From positions 16,740,854-16,804,853 of the forward strand of contig CP093830.1 in assembly GCA_033063855.1 (NCBI GenBank): 64,000 nucleotides of DNA. Direction: 5' to 3'. Source of the stretch: Smittia aterrima (lineage: Eukaryota; Arthropoda; Insecta; Diptera; Chironomidae). Made by a program: the position numbers and the translations under genes. Under the pieces are notes generated by a model, which did no database searches, was not told where the DNA came from, and saw only the letters and a list, made by a program, of their open reading frames with translations. Shown here piece by piece: positions 49,401-62,040 of this stretch. How positions within the stretch are numbered: the first letter of the stretch is position 1; every line of letters starts with the position of its first letter.

Positions 49401-51548
49401 CTGCGGCTCATGGGATTTCCTGTATCCATGATACCAACCTCGCTGTTTGTTCCTCTCAATGTTGGTTTATCAGCGAATGGATTGTTATATTCTCTCGGCA
49501 GTGGAGGTGTAAAGAAAGATCGCGTTGGTGGTGAATATGATGGCATATTTCCAGAATGCATTGGGAATGTTGGATATTTTTTGTTATGTCCTGAAAATTT
49601 AAATTTTCATGTTGTAGTAATCAAATCAATCAAATAAATTATGCACCGTAAAAAAATATTACAGCAGTGAAAAGTAAGAGGGTTGATCAAAAGGGAGAAC
49701 TTACCTTGCGGGCTTGGAGTAGCATTTTGATGTCGATGATTATGATTGTGATGTCGATTCGGGTTGGGGTAGGTTGGATTGTTGTTGCTTTTCAGGATGT
49801 CGGCATTGGGAGCCGATGTAGGCAGCGCATGATCTCGCTCGAGATCAAATTCGTATTTGTTGTGATGGGATTTGATTTGTTGCTGATGCTGATCATTAAT
49901 TTGACTGTCTTTCTCATAATATCTGTTTTGGAGTGTTCGTTGGTAAGACGAAGCCCAGGTAAACGAGAAAAAGTAATAATGTAAATATCAATGCTCAAAA
50001 CTGCAGACACACACAGACGGATTTCTCAAAACAAGTTTTCAACACCGATGGAAAGTTATTTTATACATTTCATTATGCTTTATTCATTTTCTTATATTTC
50101 ACTTCTGATTCACGATGCAGTGGTGTTTAAAAGTTACAATAAGGCTCTCCACATTCCTCTCGAACAGTTACAATTTGAATTTGGCGCTGTGAAGCGAATA
50201 TCGCGATTAAAGGATGTCTTAAAACCATGTTTCTTCATTTCAAATTATTTATCCGAAAAATTTCGAAAACCGCAGTAATTTTAAATATTTCAAAGCCTCT
50301 TAATGTTTCATCGATTTGCGAATGGTTCAATTTATGCTAAAAACCAAAGCAACGACAATTTACACTCGAAGGTCAAATCAATTTGCACAATTTTTCAATT
50401 GAAAAATATTTGATTGATTGCTTTCTCAAATGAACTCAAATTGTTTTGGCATTTAATAGTAGAGCGAGCAAAGGAGAGGAGCTTGTTGGGGGTGTTCAAT
50501 TTGGAATATTTGATGAATTTATTTAGCGTTTACTCAAAATTTGAATAAGAAATTTTCCAAATAGCCAAACAAGAAGAAGATTCGGGTATAAGTAGAAAAG
50601 GAAGATGCGTCTGCACTTCGTAGACTAAGGGAAAACAAAGCAAATCACAAATCAAGAAACTCAAGAGTCATTGGAAAATTTTAAATTGAACTTTCGAGTC
50701 AAGTCTTTGCACATAATATTCTGGCCATTTGCTTTGTCATTGCACTGTTGAAAAACCTAATGATTTCTTTTAATCGTTTCGCCATATACTCGTAATAAGT
50801 ATGTAATCTATTGAGAGTCGCTTTTCTGTTTTTGTTTTGACTTCTCCTTCTCTTTGGCTATGCAAGAAAGTTCATTTTCATAAACCGACTTCAACTGAAA
50901 TGTTGCACCATTCTTTATTACATTTCTCTTCTTTCTCCTCCTTCCAACTTATTCCGTTTCGGCCTGTTTTTATATTTCGGAGAAAAAAAAGTGAAGACAC
51001 ACATAATCCATCCGAGTGAAATATAAAAAAATGAATGTATAATTTCCATCGTTTCGTTATTTTCTTCTGTTCTCTTCTCTTGGTATTGCATTCGAAGCTA
51101 ACCATTAGACATGAAATAAACCTGAGCACTGTTATAACTAAATCAAAAAAAGAGAAGTAAGAACATACCGAAAAGTTGTTAACGAGGGTGTAGGCACGGT
51201 AGTTATACTCGGCACATAAACATTATCTATGATACTCCGTTTTGTTGTTGTCGTCGAAGTTTGATATGCGACTTTGTGAAAGATCGCTCCTAATTCTTCT
51301 AAGTTATATACATCTGCTGATGATGATGACGAATCGACAAGTGCATTGGCAGCACAATTGCTTATACTAATCACACTTAATAATAAATATATCACTATGT
51401 ACACTTTGCTTTTTACAACACTACGTGATGATAATAGAAGTTGTGATAACTTCTGATTTTTCGAATTCACGAGCAATTGTATGCAGGATGATGACACATT
51501 TATCAGGAGGGACTTCAAACATGATTCGATATTAGATGATGAAAACAT
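46457..51548 (-). CDS. Large seven-pass membrane protein, PRRT3/PRRT4-like
   Basis: Three exons, 51548..51169, 49922..49705 and 49590..46457, give 1243 aa; splice phases agree (2 then 1). A hydrophobic segment at about residues 50-64 (KVYIVIYLLLSVISI) followed by NCAANA looks like a signal peptide with a long n-region, or a start further inside. The next ~450 residues are Pro/Asn/Gln/His-rich with an Asp/Glu stretch, predicted extracellular. A compact block at about 530-815 has seven hydrophobic helices ('WNIHVYLSAILFTILAVYSIF', 'ICIHLFLIIICLARIFYLCY', 'ATFLTVAFATLILFLLI', 'LTVLVACSVHVGLCITL', 'SLICQIIYIFVCLSLGFFYLY', 'YAIHITIAIALLFVSLAAL', 'LRLIEVTIIALLSWVTGL'). The C-terminal ~430 residues are low complexity. 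The helix block resembles proline-rich transmembrane proteins PRRT3/4, whose function is poorly known. Family placement is inference. Confidence 0.72.
49923..51168 (-). other. Intron of the seven-pass protein gene (1.25 kb)
   Basis: The donor CG|GTATGT is at 51168 and the acceptor AACAG at 49924-49923 (minus strand). This is among the longest introns in the window. It contains only short open frames with no similarity that I can recognise. Confidence 0.6.
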
Positions 51549-52575
51549 TATCAAAACTATCTGCTTGATATATGCTGCTCTGGATTGATGATGTTATGTT
51601 GGTTAAACTGAATTTTTTGTGAACACGTATCCTTTGTCACACAAAAAATTATTTAAACTGTTTTCACGAGAGATTTATTTTTTTAACTTTAATTTTTTCC
51701 ACATTTCCATTGATTTTTTTTAGTTGTCATATTCAAGTTGAGCATTTCACATTCTCATCAAAATGGATCCATTCCATTAAAGTCGATCACATTTTGATAT
51801 TGAGTCAATTTTTTCTTTGAGAAGAAACTTCAACACAATTTACTTTTCTTTCTCATTTTTGTATAAAGAATTAGGTGGAATTGAGTAAAAAAAAATGGAT
51901 TCCACTGACGAATTTTTCTTTTGCAATTTTATGCTCTAAATTTCACTCTCTTTACGCAAAATCCATTTCTAATCCATTGTGAAGGTGATTAACTTCAGAA
52001 TTAATGCATTTCTGGCAAATAATTAACAGTTTTTATCACAAAAATTCAATATTAGAAACGTGAAATTCTTTTTGGTTGTTCAGTGACTTTTTTCAGATCG
52101 CGTTCACTGCAAATGTTGAGAAAAACTGTCGCTACTATGAGAAACAGAGAAATTTTTAGAAATATTTAACTTAAATTTAATGATCTCACTTACTAGGATA
52201 TCTTTAGATGAATGCTAAGTTGAATAATTTCTTGTTATTTTGTTTGAATCTCTAAGCTGCGACTAAGAAGAGGATTTGTTTATGAAAAAATGCACTGAAC
52301 GCAATTGCACTTTCTTCCTTTATTTTCAAATAAAAGCTTATTGCTTTATCACTTGTAGATTATTCTTAAAATTATCAAGGTAACAATAATTAATGTAAAT
52401 TAATATTGTAAAAAAATAAACTTTGTGCAATTATGTGGGTGGAGAATTTTAAATTTTTTAACTGACGTCTGTAATTCGAATCTGCATACCCCAAGTCCGT
52501 CTTAGTTTCATCAAGTCGCATAAAGTAAAAATAAATCGAAAACAGCTTCAGTCATTCTTTAAATAATCAAGTGAA
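51549..52575. other. Divergent intergenic region, seven-pass protein / Sap-r
   Basis: About 1.0 kb of AT-rich DNA between divergent starts; it should contain both promoters. No ORF, RNA gene or clear core promoter motif was identified. Confidence 0.5.
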
Positions 52576-55500
52576 ATGAAGTTTAATCCTGTCTTACTGG
52601 CAGTAATTTGCGCGCTAGTCGCAGGTAAATTGAAACTCATTAAAATGGATTCAAATTCATTTGTAATCTTGTCTAATTTTTGTTTATTTCAATTTCTTTT
52701 GTTATCTTTCTAAATTTCTCTCGATTCTGTAGGCGTTTCATCTTCTGCGTTATTAGGAACCGAAAAATGCACTTTTGGACCATCATATTGGTGCAGTTCA
52801 ATACCGTAAGTTCACGTTAAACATTCTTAAATGATCGGAAAAGTTCTCTTTGTTTAATCGGATTTGGTTGACTCATACTTTCGTGTAGTTATCTACTTTG
52901 CGTTGACGGAAAACATTTTATTAATAATTAAATTAGATGTTATGAGAGAAAATATTGCAGTACTCATGAGTCAGCTGCCGCTAACTTGCGCGAGAGAAGG
53001 TCACTGAGATCATAATTCACTATCATTCTCCTCCAGTCGTGCAATAAATGGGAACAGAATTATCAAACGTACATTGGCGTTGGGTTATCTGCCAATTTTG
53101 TTTATTTTGTCAACTCATTCGGTCTTTGTTTACGAGATGATGATCATTTTAGACAAACGAACACTTTTACGATTGTTAAAATACTTTCAGGAATGCAAAG
53201 TCGTGCGGTGCCGTCAAACATTGTATCAAAGCCGTCTGGGAGAAGCAACATGTACCCGTTGATACCGATTCAATTTGTAAAATCTGTCTGGATATGGTTG
53301 GACAAGCGAGAGATCAACTCGAGAGCAATGAAACTATGGAAGAAATTAGAGAAGTCTTTGAAGGCTCTTGCGATTTGATTCCATTGAAACCAGTCAAAAA
53401 GGAATGCAAACGACTTGCTGACGATTTCATTCCTGAGTTAGTCGAAGCCCTGGCTTCGCAAATGAATCCACAAGTGAGTAATTTAAAAAGTTTTACAACC
53501 TTAAAAATGATGATGACAATTTACTACTTATTATAGGTTGTTTGTTCAACTGCTGGACTTTGCAACAACGCTGCCATCGATAAAATGTTGGAAGATTACG
53601 AAGAGACCAAAAAGTCGAACCAGCTTAGTTGCGACCAGTGCTCGAAAGTCGGAAATGTCATCTCACAAAAGTTCCACACTTCTAATCGCGATCAAGTTCT
53701 TGATGGATTCCTTGGTGTCTGTGGACGGCTATCATCGTTCTCTGACGCATGCTCAAGCTTGGTTCTCACTCACTTCAATGACATCTATCAAGAAATGTCA
53801 AAGAACTTGAACTCAGAAAACATTTGTCATTTGAGCGGAGTTTGTTCAAACAAATTCCACCAACATGATGATCTTGCAATTGACATCGAACCAAAATCGA
53901 ACGTTGGATTTGTTAAAAACAAGGAAGTCGCCGATGACGTTCCATGCGAACTTTGTGAACAACTTGTGAAACACTTGAGAGACATGTTAGTCGCCAACAC
54001 CACTGAACTTGAATTCAAACAAGTGCTCGAAGGATTATGCAAGCAAACGAAGCAGGCCTTCCGTCAGGAATGTGTAACTCTTGTTGATGATTATTACCCG
54101 ATCATTTATGAGTCCCTGGTTAACAAACTCGATGCCAATGGAGCTTGTTTCATGATTGGCGTCTGTCCAAAAGGAAATAATCCATCGTTAGCTGCTCCAG
54201 TTTTCCCAATGTTGCCTACTGAACAAAAAATCCCAAAACGCAAACTTGGAGTTGACGAGAAACCAATTAACATGATGCCATTGCCTATCGACCAATTGAT
54301 GGGAGCTAAGACAAATGACATTGTTGACGGCGGCGAGTGGTGCACAGTTTGCCAATATTTCCTTCACTTCGTCCAAGAGGAATTGAGTGATGCTAAGAAC
54401 GAAGATGAGATCAAGACAGCAGTCGGACGAACTTGCGATAAATTCCCGAACTCATTGAAAGGCAATTGCCACAACTTTATTAATCTTTACGGCGATGCAA
54501 TCATTGCATTGCTCGTACAAGAGGTTGACCCACGTGAAGTCTGCCCGCAATTGAGAATGTGCCCAAAAAATGTTGAAGACGTTGAGATGATTGCTCCTGA
54601 CATGATGAACGTTGAGATAAACCTGAAAGCAAAGACTTCATGCCCACTCTGTGTTTTGGTTGTGAAAGAAGCCGAAGATTACATCAAGAACGAAAAGAGC
54701 AAGGATTCAGTGAAGAAAGCTTTGGATAGAGTTTGCTCTCGTTTGCCACCAAAACCACAAATTCAATGCGAAGACTTCGTTCAAACTTATTACGATGAAC
54801 TCTTGGAAAAGCTTATTTCTGACTTCAGTCCAAAAGATATTTGCACAGAACTTACTTTGTGTCCAGCTCTGATTGGTGATTTAGATGAAGGAGATGATAT
54901 TCGTGTAGGAATCGAGAAAGCCGACGATATTCCTTATATTGGAAATGGAGACTTAGAGAACAATGAAATTCCTGATTTCACTGTCAACGGGCAACCTATT
55001 GATGCAATGGAAACGATTCAATCAGGACAATGTATGCTTTGCGTTGAAGTTATTGGAGGCGCTGAAGGAAAAATCTCTAAGGATATGAAGAAGGAACAAG
55101 TTGAACAGATTCTCCTTCGTGAATGCTCTCGTTTCCGTTCCTATGAAGGAATTTGTGACAACTTCGTTAAACAAAACACTGACAAGATCATTGATTTGTT
55201 GGCTAAACAATTATCGCCTAAACAAATTTGTCAGCAGCTCTCACTCTGTGCAAAGAAGCCACAAGACTTAGCAATTGACGAGGCAATCATTGTCAATGTC
55301 GTTGCTGTTCCAGCTTTTCCCCAAAAGTTCTCTTATGTTCCATTGCAAAAGATTCAAGAACCAGTTTACGATGACCCTCAATGCGTTGTCTGTGAATTCA
55401 TCATGACTAAATTGGAAGATGAGCTTAAGGATAAATCAACTCGCGACGAGATTCGTACAGCAGTTGAAAATATTTGCACAGTTATGCCAAAGTCAATCAG

Positions 55501-55806
55501 CAAGCAATGCACGAAATTCGTTGAGCAATATGCAGACTTGATCATCACTTTGATCGACACAGTTCCGCCCAAAGAAATCTGCTCACAAATGGGTCTTTGC
55601 CCACCTAAAAAAGTTGAAAACAAAAATCTTGTCGGAGCTAGCGAATGCACATGGGGCCCAAGTCATTTCTGTAGCAACCAAAAAGTTGCTGAAGCTTGCA
55701 AGGTATGTTAAATTGTTAAGTAGATATCAAAACATTATCTAATTGCATTTCTTCTTTTTAGGCAACTCAATACTGCAAGGAACGCAAATTGGGAATGTTT
55801 GCCTAA
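52576..55806 (+). CDS. Sap-r: Prosaposin (Saposin-related), lysosomal sphingolipid activator precursor
   Basis: Five exons, 52576..52624, 52733..52805, 53191..53473, 53537..55702 and 55762..55806, give 871 aa. A signal peptide (MKFNPVLLAVICALVAGVSS) is followed by an N-terminal saposin-A motif (about 26-60, 'CTFGPSYWCSS'). Seven saposin-B domains come next, beginning at CKICLDMV, CDQCSKVG, CELCEQLV, CTVCQYFL, CPLCVLVV, CMLCVEVI and CVVCEFIM. A C-terminal saposin-A motif ('CTWGPSHFCSN...CKATQYCKE') is completed by the short last exon. In lysosomes the precursor is cut into small disulfide-bonded saposins that present sphingolipids to hydrolases. Domain number exceeds the four of vertebrates, as is usual in insects. 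The first two exons are small and carry the signal peptide and half of the SapA motif. Confidence 0.96.
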
Positions 55807-56019
55807 GCTGATTGCAACACTTACTGATTCACAAGTGCTGAGATATGAAAGAATATTTTTACTCATCATTTTTACTTATTTTAATCAGCCTTCCGCTTTC
55901 AATCTCTCTGTTGAACTTTGAACTCTATTATCCCGTAGCTTCAATCGGAAACATCTCTCAACGTTTCTTTGTTTTGTTTTGTGAAATAATTTGTCAGAGT
56001 TTTTGTAGAAAAATCAAGA

Positions 56020-56025
56020 AATAAA
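56020..56025 (+). promoter_or_regulatory. Poly(A) signal of Sap-r
   Basis: AATAAA 214 nt after the Sap-r stop codon. It lies only about 80 nt from the PET100 stop on the opposite strand. Confidence 0.65.
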
Positions 56026-56051
56026 AGAATGAAAATTCAAGAAGTTTATCG

Positions 56052-56057
56052 TTTATT
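56052..56057 (-). promoter_or_regulatory. Poly(A) signal of PET100
   Basis: Minus-strand AATAAA 49 nt downstream of the PET100 stop and 27 nt from the Sap-r signal, so the two 3' UTRs probably overlap. Confidence 0.6.
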
Positions 56058-56105
56058 CACAGCATCAACTGCAATGCCTACTTCTAACAAATAAAATCAG
56101 CAAAT

Positions 56106-56468
56106 TCACATTTTCTTATTTTCCATGTCTTCCAGCTGCTGCATCAACTGTATGTCGTGTTTTGCTCTAATTTCTCGAATTGTTTTCTAATTAAAAAATT
56201 TCAATTAACTTCAAAAACTTGATGGATAAAATTGAGGTACTCACCTCGATCTCCGAGCGATGACTTTTACTTTCTGGAGGGTACATTTCTCGTCTCATTT
56301 TGGTTACCTAAAATAAATCAAAGATCATAATGTATTTCTTACTTAGCGATGTAATTTCTTTCTTACCCATTTCTCGAAATATTCAGGTTGATTAAAATAA
56401 TGAAACATTCCGACAGGAAACGACATGTACATTGCCATCTTAGCTACTTCCAGTTTCCAGCCTCCCAT
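56106..56468 (-). CDS. PET100: PET100 homolog, cytochrome c oxidase assembly factor
   Basis: This small gene was found from exon-by-exon translation: 56468..56367, 56307..56245 and 56186..56106, giving 81 aa. It reads MGGWKLEVAKMAMYMSFPVG...FNQPEYFEKW, then 'TKMRREMYPPESK' and a Lys/Glu-rich C-terminal helix ending MENKKM. The N-terminal amphipathic/hydrophobic segment and the 'YMSFPVGMFHYFNQPEYFE' block are characteristic of metazoan PET100, an inner-membrane mitochondrial chaperone for complex IV biogenesis. Both introns are 57-59 nt with GT/AG ends. It is convergent with Sap-r. Confidence 0.93.
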
Positions 56469-59400
56469 GATTTGATAGTAAATTAATTGCAGCTGGTTTC
56501 AAAGGATTTGTCTTAATAAAAGCAATATTTGATTAAATAATTTCAACTTTTGGTTTGTTTTTGTTTTTCTTATCGAAACAGAATTAATCCGAACGACGTT
56601 TGAATCGACCGTTAAAATTGAAAATCTTATATTTCGAATTTCTCTCTAATTAAGAGGTTTGATAAAGATCTTTTTAAACATAAAGATTTACATTTCAACA
56701 TGACCTACAAACCGGATATAAATTTTATTTTAAAATTCTTTTTGATTTCAGAGAAAATTTGACAAAAAGAATCTACTAAAGTGAAATACTCAATCAATTA
56801 ATTCAATTACTTTCTGCATTTTCACATTTGAGGGAAAAATCCCAACCAGAAATCTAATTTAGCATTCAACTGATTTTTTCCCCAGCTGTGAACATTTCAA
56901 CATTTTAAAAGCCACAAACTAATTCAATCACATTGGATGATATCATATCACGAGTGAAACTTCATTTATAAATCATTAGCATGCAATTTTATCAACATTT
57001 TCCGCCTTTTAAGCTCGGGAATGAAAGCACTCAAATGAAGCGTTAAATTAGGTGAAATAATTAAAATTATCCGCTGGCAGAAATCAGAGTCTGATGAGTT
57101 GATTAATCAATAAAGTAATCACTAATAAAAACATAATTAGATGAACGAGGGAGTCAATGTCCGCGGGTGTTGTTGAGTTGTACATTTAACGCTTCTTACG
57201 ACAATAAACTAAATCATTGATCCAATGAGAAATCTTTTGGTGCTAATGGACTCAGACAAATATTGATCAGCACTTCATCACCAAAGAACGTTAACTTTAC
57301 TTTATTACGTGAAGTCATTTCGAAGAGAACTTAATGAAAAGCTATTAACGAAGAAGTTAATTTTTCATTCGAAGCTTTTCGATGTCAAGTTTCTTCGAAG
57401 GACAAAAAGCTGGCGATGAAAATTGAACACAACTCAATTCCGTTTAGGTCTAAAAATATCTCGCAAATAAAAGAAAAATGTTTGCGTTCCCACTCTCCAG
57501 ATAAAAAAAAACATTTCGTTCATCACATATCGGAGTTAAATGCTTTGCGAGAAAAAGGCTAAACAATCAAGTTCAACTTGGATTACGTTCGCTGTCTAAA
57601 AAAATCTTTTCTCGGGAATTTAATGAACGTGCGACTAACTAAACAGTGAAAGGTTGAAACGCTTTCATTATTTATTAATAAATTACCTAGTCCGTCATGA
57701 GGGTTAGGAAGAAGCAGCGAAAAGAATGTTCATTGTTAGTGATTTTTCCATGGCAAAGGTAAATCCGAAAGAAAAATCTTGACGTGGAGTGAGAGGCAAA
57801 CAATATAAAAGCCATTTACTAAAAGATGAAGCTTCCATTCGCTGTAATTAGGTTGGAAAATCAAGTGGCTTCTGAGTGAGTGGCAAGATGGATTGGGACT
57901 TAAATAAAGAATGCAGAGAAAGCTTTCAGAGAGTCAACTCTGGCATCTCATTCGATATTCAGGATCTCGATTAAATTGCAAGAGCTGAAAGAGGTGAATG
58001 ATGAATCGAAGTATTCAACATCGAGACTTCATTAAACTTAATCGTCTTCCAGTGCTTCAACTTGAATAAGTCGGGTCCGTCTTTGAAATCGACTTGAAAG
58101 GAACATTCAGCACAATGAAAATAACTGATGATAAGATAACAAACACAAGGAAGGATGCGAGCTAATGCGAGCTGACCAATGGACTGTGACAGTTTTGGAA
58201 TTGAGAGCTAGCCGGAGATTGCTTGGCTAGAGGCGATTTCGAAACTGGATGAGGGTTTTTTTTTCTAGCTGTCATAAGTCTCGAGAGGTAAATAGTCTTT
58301 CAATTACTTCTCGTTCCGCTCTTTTCTTATTGATTTGCTGCTTAAGTTAATCGGTTGGGACTTGAACAAGACCTTTCGCATCAATTATTCCTTGTTTACC
58401 GAATTCTCTTCCTTTTCGTACCTTAACATAATCTATGAGCACTTAACAACTTACAAGTGATCGATTAAGTAAAGAAGTCATTCAAGAGTTTGAAAGGTCT
58501 TTGATCAAGTCCAAAGAGACTCGTGAATCGAAAAGTTCGCTGGAAAGCTCTTTAACTTCTGAAACGCTCGATTAAATTTGTTGGAAGACTTGATGGGCGA
58601 AGATTGAATTTCCGGACGATTTGAGCTTGATTTTATTATTGCTTTAATGTCCCAAAGCCGCTAATTTCAGATAAGAAAGTCGCAAACTTCCCATCCCTTG
58701 ACAAGAAAACTTTCTCTTCCTTTTCCTTTCTCTTTGGAAACTTTGCAAAGCTCCAGACTGGAAGTGAATGTTCGCAGATTGTCAATCGGAAGAACTCGTG
58801 GGGACAATGAGAAAGAGTCTCCCACGCAAATTTCACTTTAATTAAAACGAGATTTCTGATTTCTTTTCTACCGCAGAAATTATTTTTATCATAATTTACC
58901 TTTTCAATTATTTTTTAATTGCAAGCACCGCAATTTCTACTACGTCGTATAGTGCCATCAACCTCCAATTTCAAAATTCCTCCTCGCAATGATAGAATTT
59001 GAAATTCGTGTAACATTGTACACAGATAAGCTCTCACTCTCCACTTCGATTAAAGTTTGCAATAAAAACTTTCGAAATTGGATTTTATTGGATTTTAATT
59101 GGCGCACAGCAAAACCATTCGATATTCGATGATACGCGATGCGAAGTCAATTAGAGGATTTTTTTTTCTGCTTCGGTAAAGCAAAAGTAATTTGGCGATA
59201 TTTACCAGGAAGTGCCTCGCTTCAATTTAAAGCTGAAAATGTTCTTTTTTCTCTGTCGTTTCTTGTTTCACGACAAGATTAATAAATTGTTTTAGTAGAA
59301 AAATCATGAACACAAAAGAAGAGAAAGTTGAAGCTTTCTACGACGCCCTAGAGTTAGGATATGAATAATGACAATTTCATGATGACTGGAATATCAAAAA

Positions 59401-60843
59401 TAGATTTTGGTGTTTGTAAACTGGAGAAGGAGGAATGTTTGCGACAGGTCGTGATGTGAATTCGATATTAGCTTTAAAGATTATCGAAACCTTGAATTGA
59501 TTTACGAACAAACCGAGCGAGTCGTCCACTCGAAATCGGAATGGTTAGTCGCACCTGGCGACAGAAATTTCTTTTCAGACTGGAACGACTTAAGATATCG
59601 TGGAATTTATTGAAAAAATTGTTTGCAAGAGGCGAAGCGAAATGTTTTGACTTAGATTTATGGATTTGAGAAGAGGAGTGAGAAAATAATTTGGCAGCAA
59701 TTTTAAGGAAAAACTTTGCTTCGACCTCGATCAAACGTCAATTCTGGACTCGTCTCATGGCGAATTACAAAACTTTCTTTTACAGGAATAACTTTTTACT
59801 GTCAAACTTTTATTTTTAACTCATGATTGACATAAACTCCGACTTACCTATTGCTCTTATAGCGTGTGTAGCGTAAAGGGACCAAGCCAAAAATGCGGTT
59901 AATTAATTTTTTTATTCATTCAATCTCAGCGTGGGTTACGCAGATTTCACGACCAACTCATTGTGATTGATAAGGATTCGCCTCAGTCGTTTAACGTGCT
60001 CATGAAAAAAAGAACGTTCCGACAGATCTCATTAATTCGAGGTTCGTGGATGTGAAACGAGTTTTGCTTAATCCCCGTTAAGGTTCAACTGATTAATTTT
60101 CATCGATTTCCTCTCGATGCTTAAATCGGGGATGATGGGATTTTTAATCATTTCTGCATGAAGCGTGAAGAATTCTCTCGGAAAAGATTCGTGAAAATCA
60201 AACAACTCTGCAGACAAAAGAAATTTGTTAAGCTGATTAGAGCTTCGAGACGAAAAAGCTTTCAGTGAGAGCTTCCAGGAAAAGGTTAAAATGAATCTTC
60301 GGAGAAAAAACTTGTAGTCTTGCTAAAATTAAATCAATTCCGAGATTTCGTTTTTACTAAATTCTTGATGAACTCAAAGCGCACGATAAGAGATATTAAA
60401 AGACTTCTCCTCTCGCAGCTGCGAATGAAACATTTTCTTTGGAAAATTAATTGAAAGCTTCTCTCGACGCATCAAATGTTTACTTAATCTTCTCTCGAAA
60501 CTGTGTCTGCTATTTTAAAATATCTCTTAATGACCAAGTCGTTAATGATTCGAGACGCTACGCAATGGAACAAATATTTTATTGCTTTCCCTTGATCTTC
60601 TGGTCTGCTCTGAGTTTAATGACTTTGTGCAAATGTTTTCAGCTATCAACGTCATGTGTTGCCGAAAGACTTCGATAGAAGATAAGAACAACGCACGATT
60701 TTAACCTCTTCAGCAAATCTGTTGCCAAAAAAAGATTCAAGTATTTCTAAAGGAAGTGGCTTTTACTTAATCAGCTTGATAAGATTTGTGATAAGTAACT
60801 TATCTATGATGCCGTGAGAGTTTGATAAGATTTGTCGAATAAG
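56469..60843. other. Gene-free 4.4 kb between PET100 and the protease array
   Basis: No convincing coding exon on either strand. The DNA is AT-rich with many TCGAAAG/GAAAGCTT-like words but no clear tandem repeat. The left end is the PET100 promoter. The right end carries GATA-type sites of the first protease. Confidence 0.5.
60778..60829. promoter_or_regulatory. GATA-factor site cluster of protease 1
   Basis: Four GATAAG matches in 52 bp: 60778..60783 (+), 60790..60795 (+), 60799..60804 (-) and 60824..60829 (+), ending 15 nt before the TATA box. GATA factors drive midgut digestive genes in Diptera; the role here is inferred. Confidence 0.6.
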
Positions 60844-60849
60844 TATAAA
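60844..60849 (+). promoter_or_regulatory. TATA box of protease 1
   Basis: TATAAA exactly 59 nt before the start ATG at 60903, a spacing repeated in the other two array members. Confidence 0.75.
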
Positions 60850-60902
60850 TGTTTCTGATTTTTATTGAAACTTTCAAGTTTCGTTTTGAAGTTTGAGACA
60901 GG

Positions 60903-61849
60903 ATGAAGGTTCTTGTCGTTTTGTCGTTGGCGATCGCAGCCGCGTTGGCAGCGCCAACAGAGGATATCAGTCAACGTATCGTAGGAGGAGTTAACGCCCT
61001 TCCCAATGAATTCCCTTTCATTGTGAGCATGCAGTGGGTCATTCTCGGTGTCTCGAGCCACGTTTGTGGAGGCGCAATCCTTAGCAATATTTGGGTTTTG
61101 TCAGCTGCTCATTGCTTCACCGAAACTCCAACTATTGGATCACTTGAGATCTTGGCTGGCAAACACAGTTTGGCAGTGACTGAAGATGGACAAATTCGTG
61201 TTGGAATTAACCGTGGCCTTTCGGTTATGCATCCAGGATGGAATCCCGGAGGCGGCGTTGGCCCTGACGATCTTGTTCTTGTTCGTTTGGCTACTCCTCT
61301 CACTTTCTCTGCTACAATTCGTGCCGTTCGTTTGCCACAACCAAACGTCATCCCTGTTGGAGTTGGAACTTTGTCAGGCTGGGGATCAACTGGCTCTGGA
61401 ATTGGAGGCGGCGCTGCAACTATTCTTCAAAAAGTAATTTTGCCAAAGATCGATATTGGAGCCTGTCGTCAAGCTATCTCCGCCATGGGCTTTGATGGAA
61501 ACTTGGTTGACGATACCAACTTCTGTACTGGTCCCTTGACCGGAGGAATTTCTGCATGTTCAGGTAATTATTGACAAAAATCTTTTTAAGTAAATTGTTT
61601 TAAAAAAAAGTGATCTCTCAGGTGACTCTGGCGGCCCAATTGTTCAAGGAGCTGCCCCTAATGAAGTTGTCACTGGAATCGTTTCATGGGGAGTCACACC
61701 GTAAGTTGAAATTTCATTTGATTTCTTTAAAGATTTTATCATTATTATTTTTTATCAGTTGCGGTTCCGTCGGAGCCCCAAGTGGAGTCTTCAAACAAGT
61801 CAGCAGCTTCACTGATTGGATCCAACAACACACTGGAGTCACTCCATAA
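60903..61849 (+). CDS. Brachyurin-like S1 serine protease 1 (chymotrypsin fold)
   Basis: Three exons, 60903..61563, 61622..61700 and 61759..61849, give 276 aa. The signal peptide is MKVLVVLSLAIAAALAA, followed by a short propeptide and the activation site Arg25-Ile26 (SQR|IVGG). The catalytic triad is His70 (SAAHC), Asp123 (PDDLVLV) and Ser223 (GDSGGP, assembled across the first intron). The residue at chymotrypsin position 189 is Ser (SACSGDSGGP), so it is not trypsin-like. The C-terminus 'GAPSGVFKQV...DWIQQHTGVTP' matches brachyurin/collagenase-type proteases of arthropods. Secreted digestive role is inferred from the signal peptide, pocket and gut-type GATA sites. A TATA box lies 59 nt upstream. 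It is the first of at least three tandem copies. Confidence 0.95.
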
Positions 61850-61867
61850 AAACAACTTCATATTGTG

Positions 61868-61873
61868 AATAAA
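61868..61873 (+). promoter_or_regulatory. Poly(A) signal of protease 1
   Basis: AATAAA 18 nt after the stop codon, implying a very short 3' UTR. Protease 2 has the same arrangement. Confidence 0.7.
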
Positions 61874-62040
61874 GAAATTTTTTAAAAATAGCAAATTTTT
61901 TTTGAGCTTATCTTATAATAACTTCATGAATGAAACTTTTTTAGATAAAAGATTATTTTTCTGGTATCTAACTTAATTATCGCGTCTACAAATTAATTTC
62001 TACTGTGGTTCAATGTTGAAGCCACTTACTGGTCGTCCAG

